Below are positions 5,838-5,958 of a DNA stretch of 5,958 bases, in pieces. The stretch covers positions 1-5,958 of the forward strand of contig DAOVVL010000143.1 of assembly GCA_030637205.1 (NCBI GenBank), in the 5' to 3' direction. Position numbers and translations under genes: made by a program. Source of the stretch: Thalassospiraceae bacterium (GTDB taxonomy: Bacteria; Pseudomonadota; Alphaproteobacteria; Rhodospirillales; Magnetovibrionaceae). How positions within the stretch are numbered: position 1 is the first letter of the stretch; every line of letters starts with the position of its first letter. Under the pieces are notes generated by a model. The model saw only the letters and a program-made list of their open reading frames with translations, ran no database searches and was not told the DNA's origin.

Positions 5838-5958
5838 ACCTCAAAATGATTATGGCGTTGGTTAGCGACGACATCACACAAACCGTCATTGATGCCGCTC
5901 GCGAAGCAGGCGCCACCGGGGCCACGGTAATAACCAGCGCACAGGGCGAAGGTTTGAA
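5834..5958 (+). CDS. PII-like signalling protein (GlnB-like superfamily), N-terminal part
   Basis: The first 41 codons are present; the gene runs off the right edge, and PII-type proteins usually have about 100-115 residues. The visible part, MNLKMIMALVSDD then ITQTVIDAAREAGATGATVI and TSAQGEGL, fits the PII fold: a first beta strand, a helix (about 14-25), the GATGATVI turn and second strand, and the GEG at the entrance to the T-loop. Canonical GlnB/GlnK begins with a KPFKL-type segment that is missing here, so this is more likely a divergent, transporter-associated PII-like protein than the general nitrogen regulator. The T-loop, the nucleotide-binding residues and any uridylylation tyrosine are outside the window. 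The 4-bp overlap with the second DUF1538 gene points to a dedicated regulator of that membrane complex. Confidence 0.78.
   Translation, partial: MNLKMIMALVSDDITQTVIDAAREAGATGATVITSAQGEGL

Overview
The window (about 57% G+C by impression) looks like chromosomal DNA of an alphaproteobacterium, perhaps of the Rhodospirillales type. The best evidence is the minus-strand order chvI-chvG-hprK-rapZ, a characteristic alphaproteobacterial cluster, together with the short HprK that lacks the N-terminal domain of Gram-positive enzymes. The genus cannot be named from the sequence. Coding density is high, and no RNA gene, CRISPR array, insertion sequence or attachment site was seen.

Left half (1-3142, minus strand, transcribed right to left). 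A ChvI-type response regulator is followed by its ChvG-type membrane histidine kinase, a minimal HPr kinase/phosphorylase and the first 100 codons of a RapZ-family P-loop protein. Gaps are 15 bp and 48 bp, then an 8-bp gene overlap, which suggests one operon. In relatives this block joins envelope/acid-stress sensing to the nitrogen/carbohydrate PTS, and the PTS genes manX and ptsH would be expected to the left of the window.

Centre (3143-3305). This 163-bp divergent intergenic region holds a perfect 7-bp inverted repeat with a 4-base loop, a TATAAT hexamer facing chvI, and two mutually exclusive hairpins in the leader of the rightward operon. There is no recognisable cobalamin riboswitch, although the first two genes to the right belong to the proposed cobalt transporter CbtBA.

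Right half (3306-5958, plus strand). cbtB and cbtA are followed by two tandem, clearly paralogous DUF1538 membrane proteins and then the start of a PII-like signalling protein. The PII-like start codon overlaps the second DUF1538 stop (ATGA) and has a near-perfect ribosome binding site. The layout suggests a two-subunit membrane transporter or channel controlled by a dedicated PII-like protein and possibly co-transcribed with a metal-uptake pair. To my knowledge DUF1538 has no established function, so this five-gene set is the most interesting part of the window. The transport role, the substrate and the PII gating are inference.
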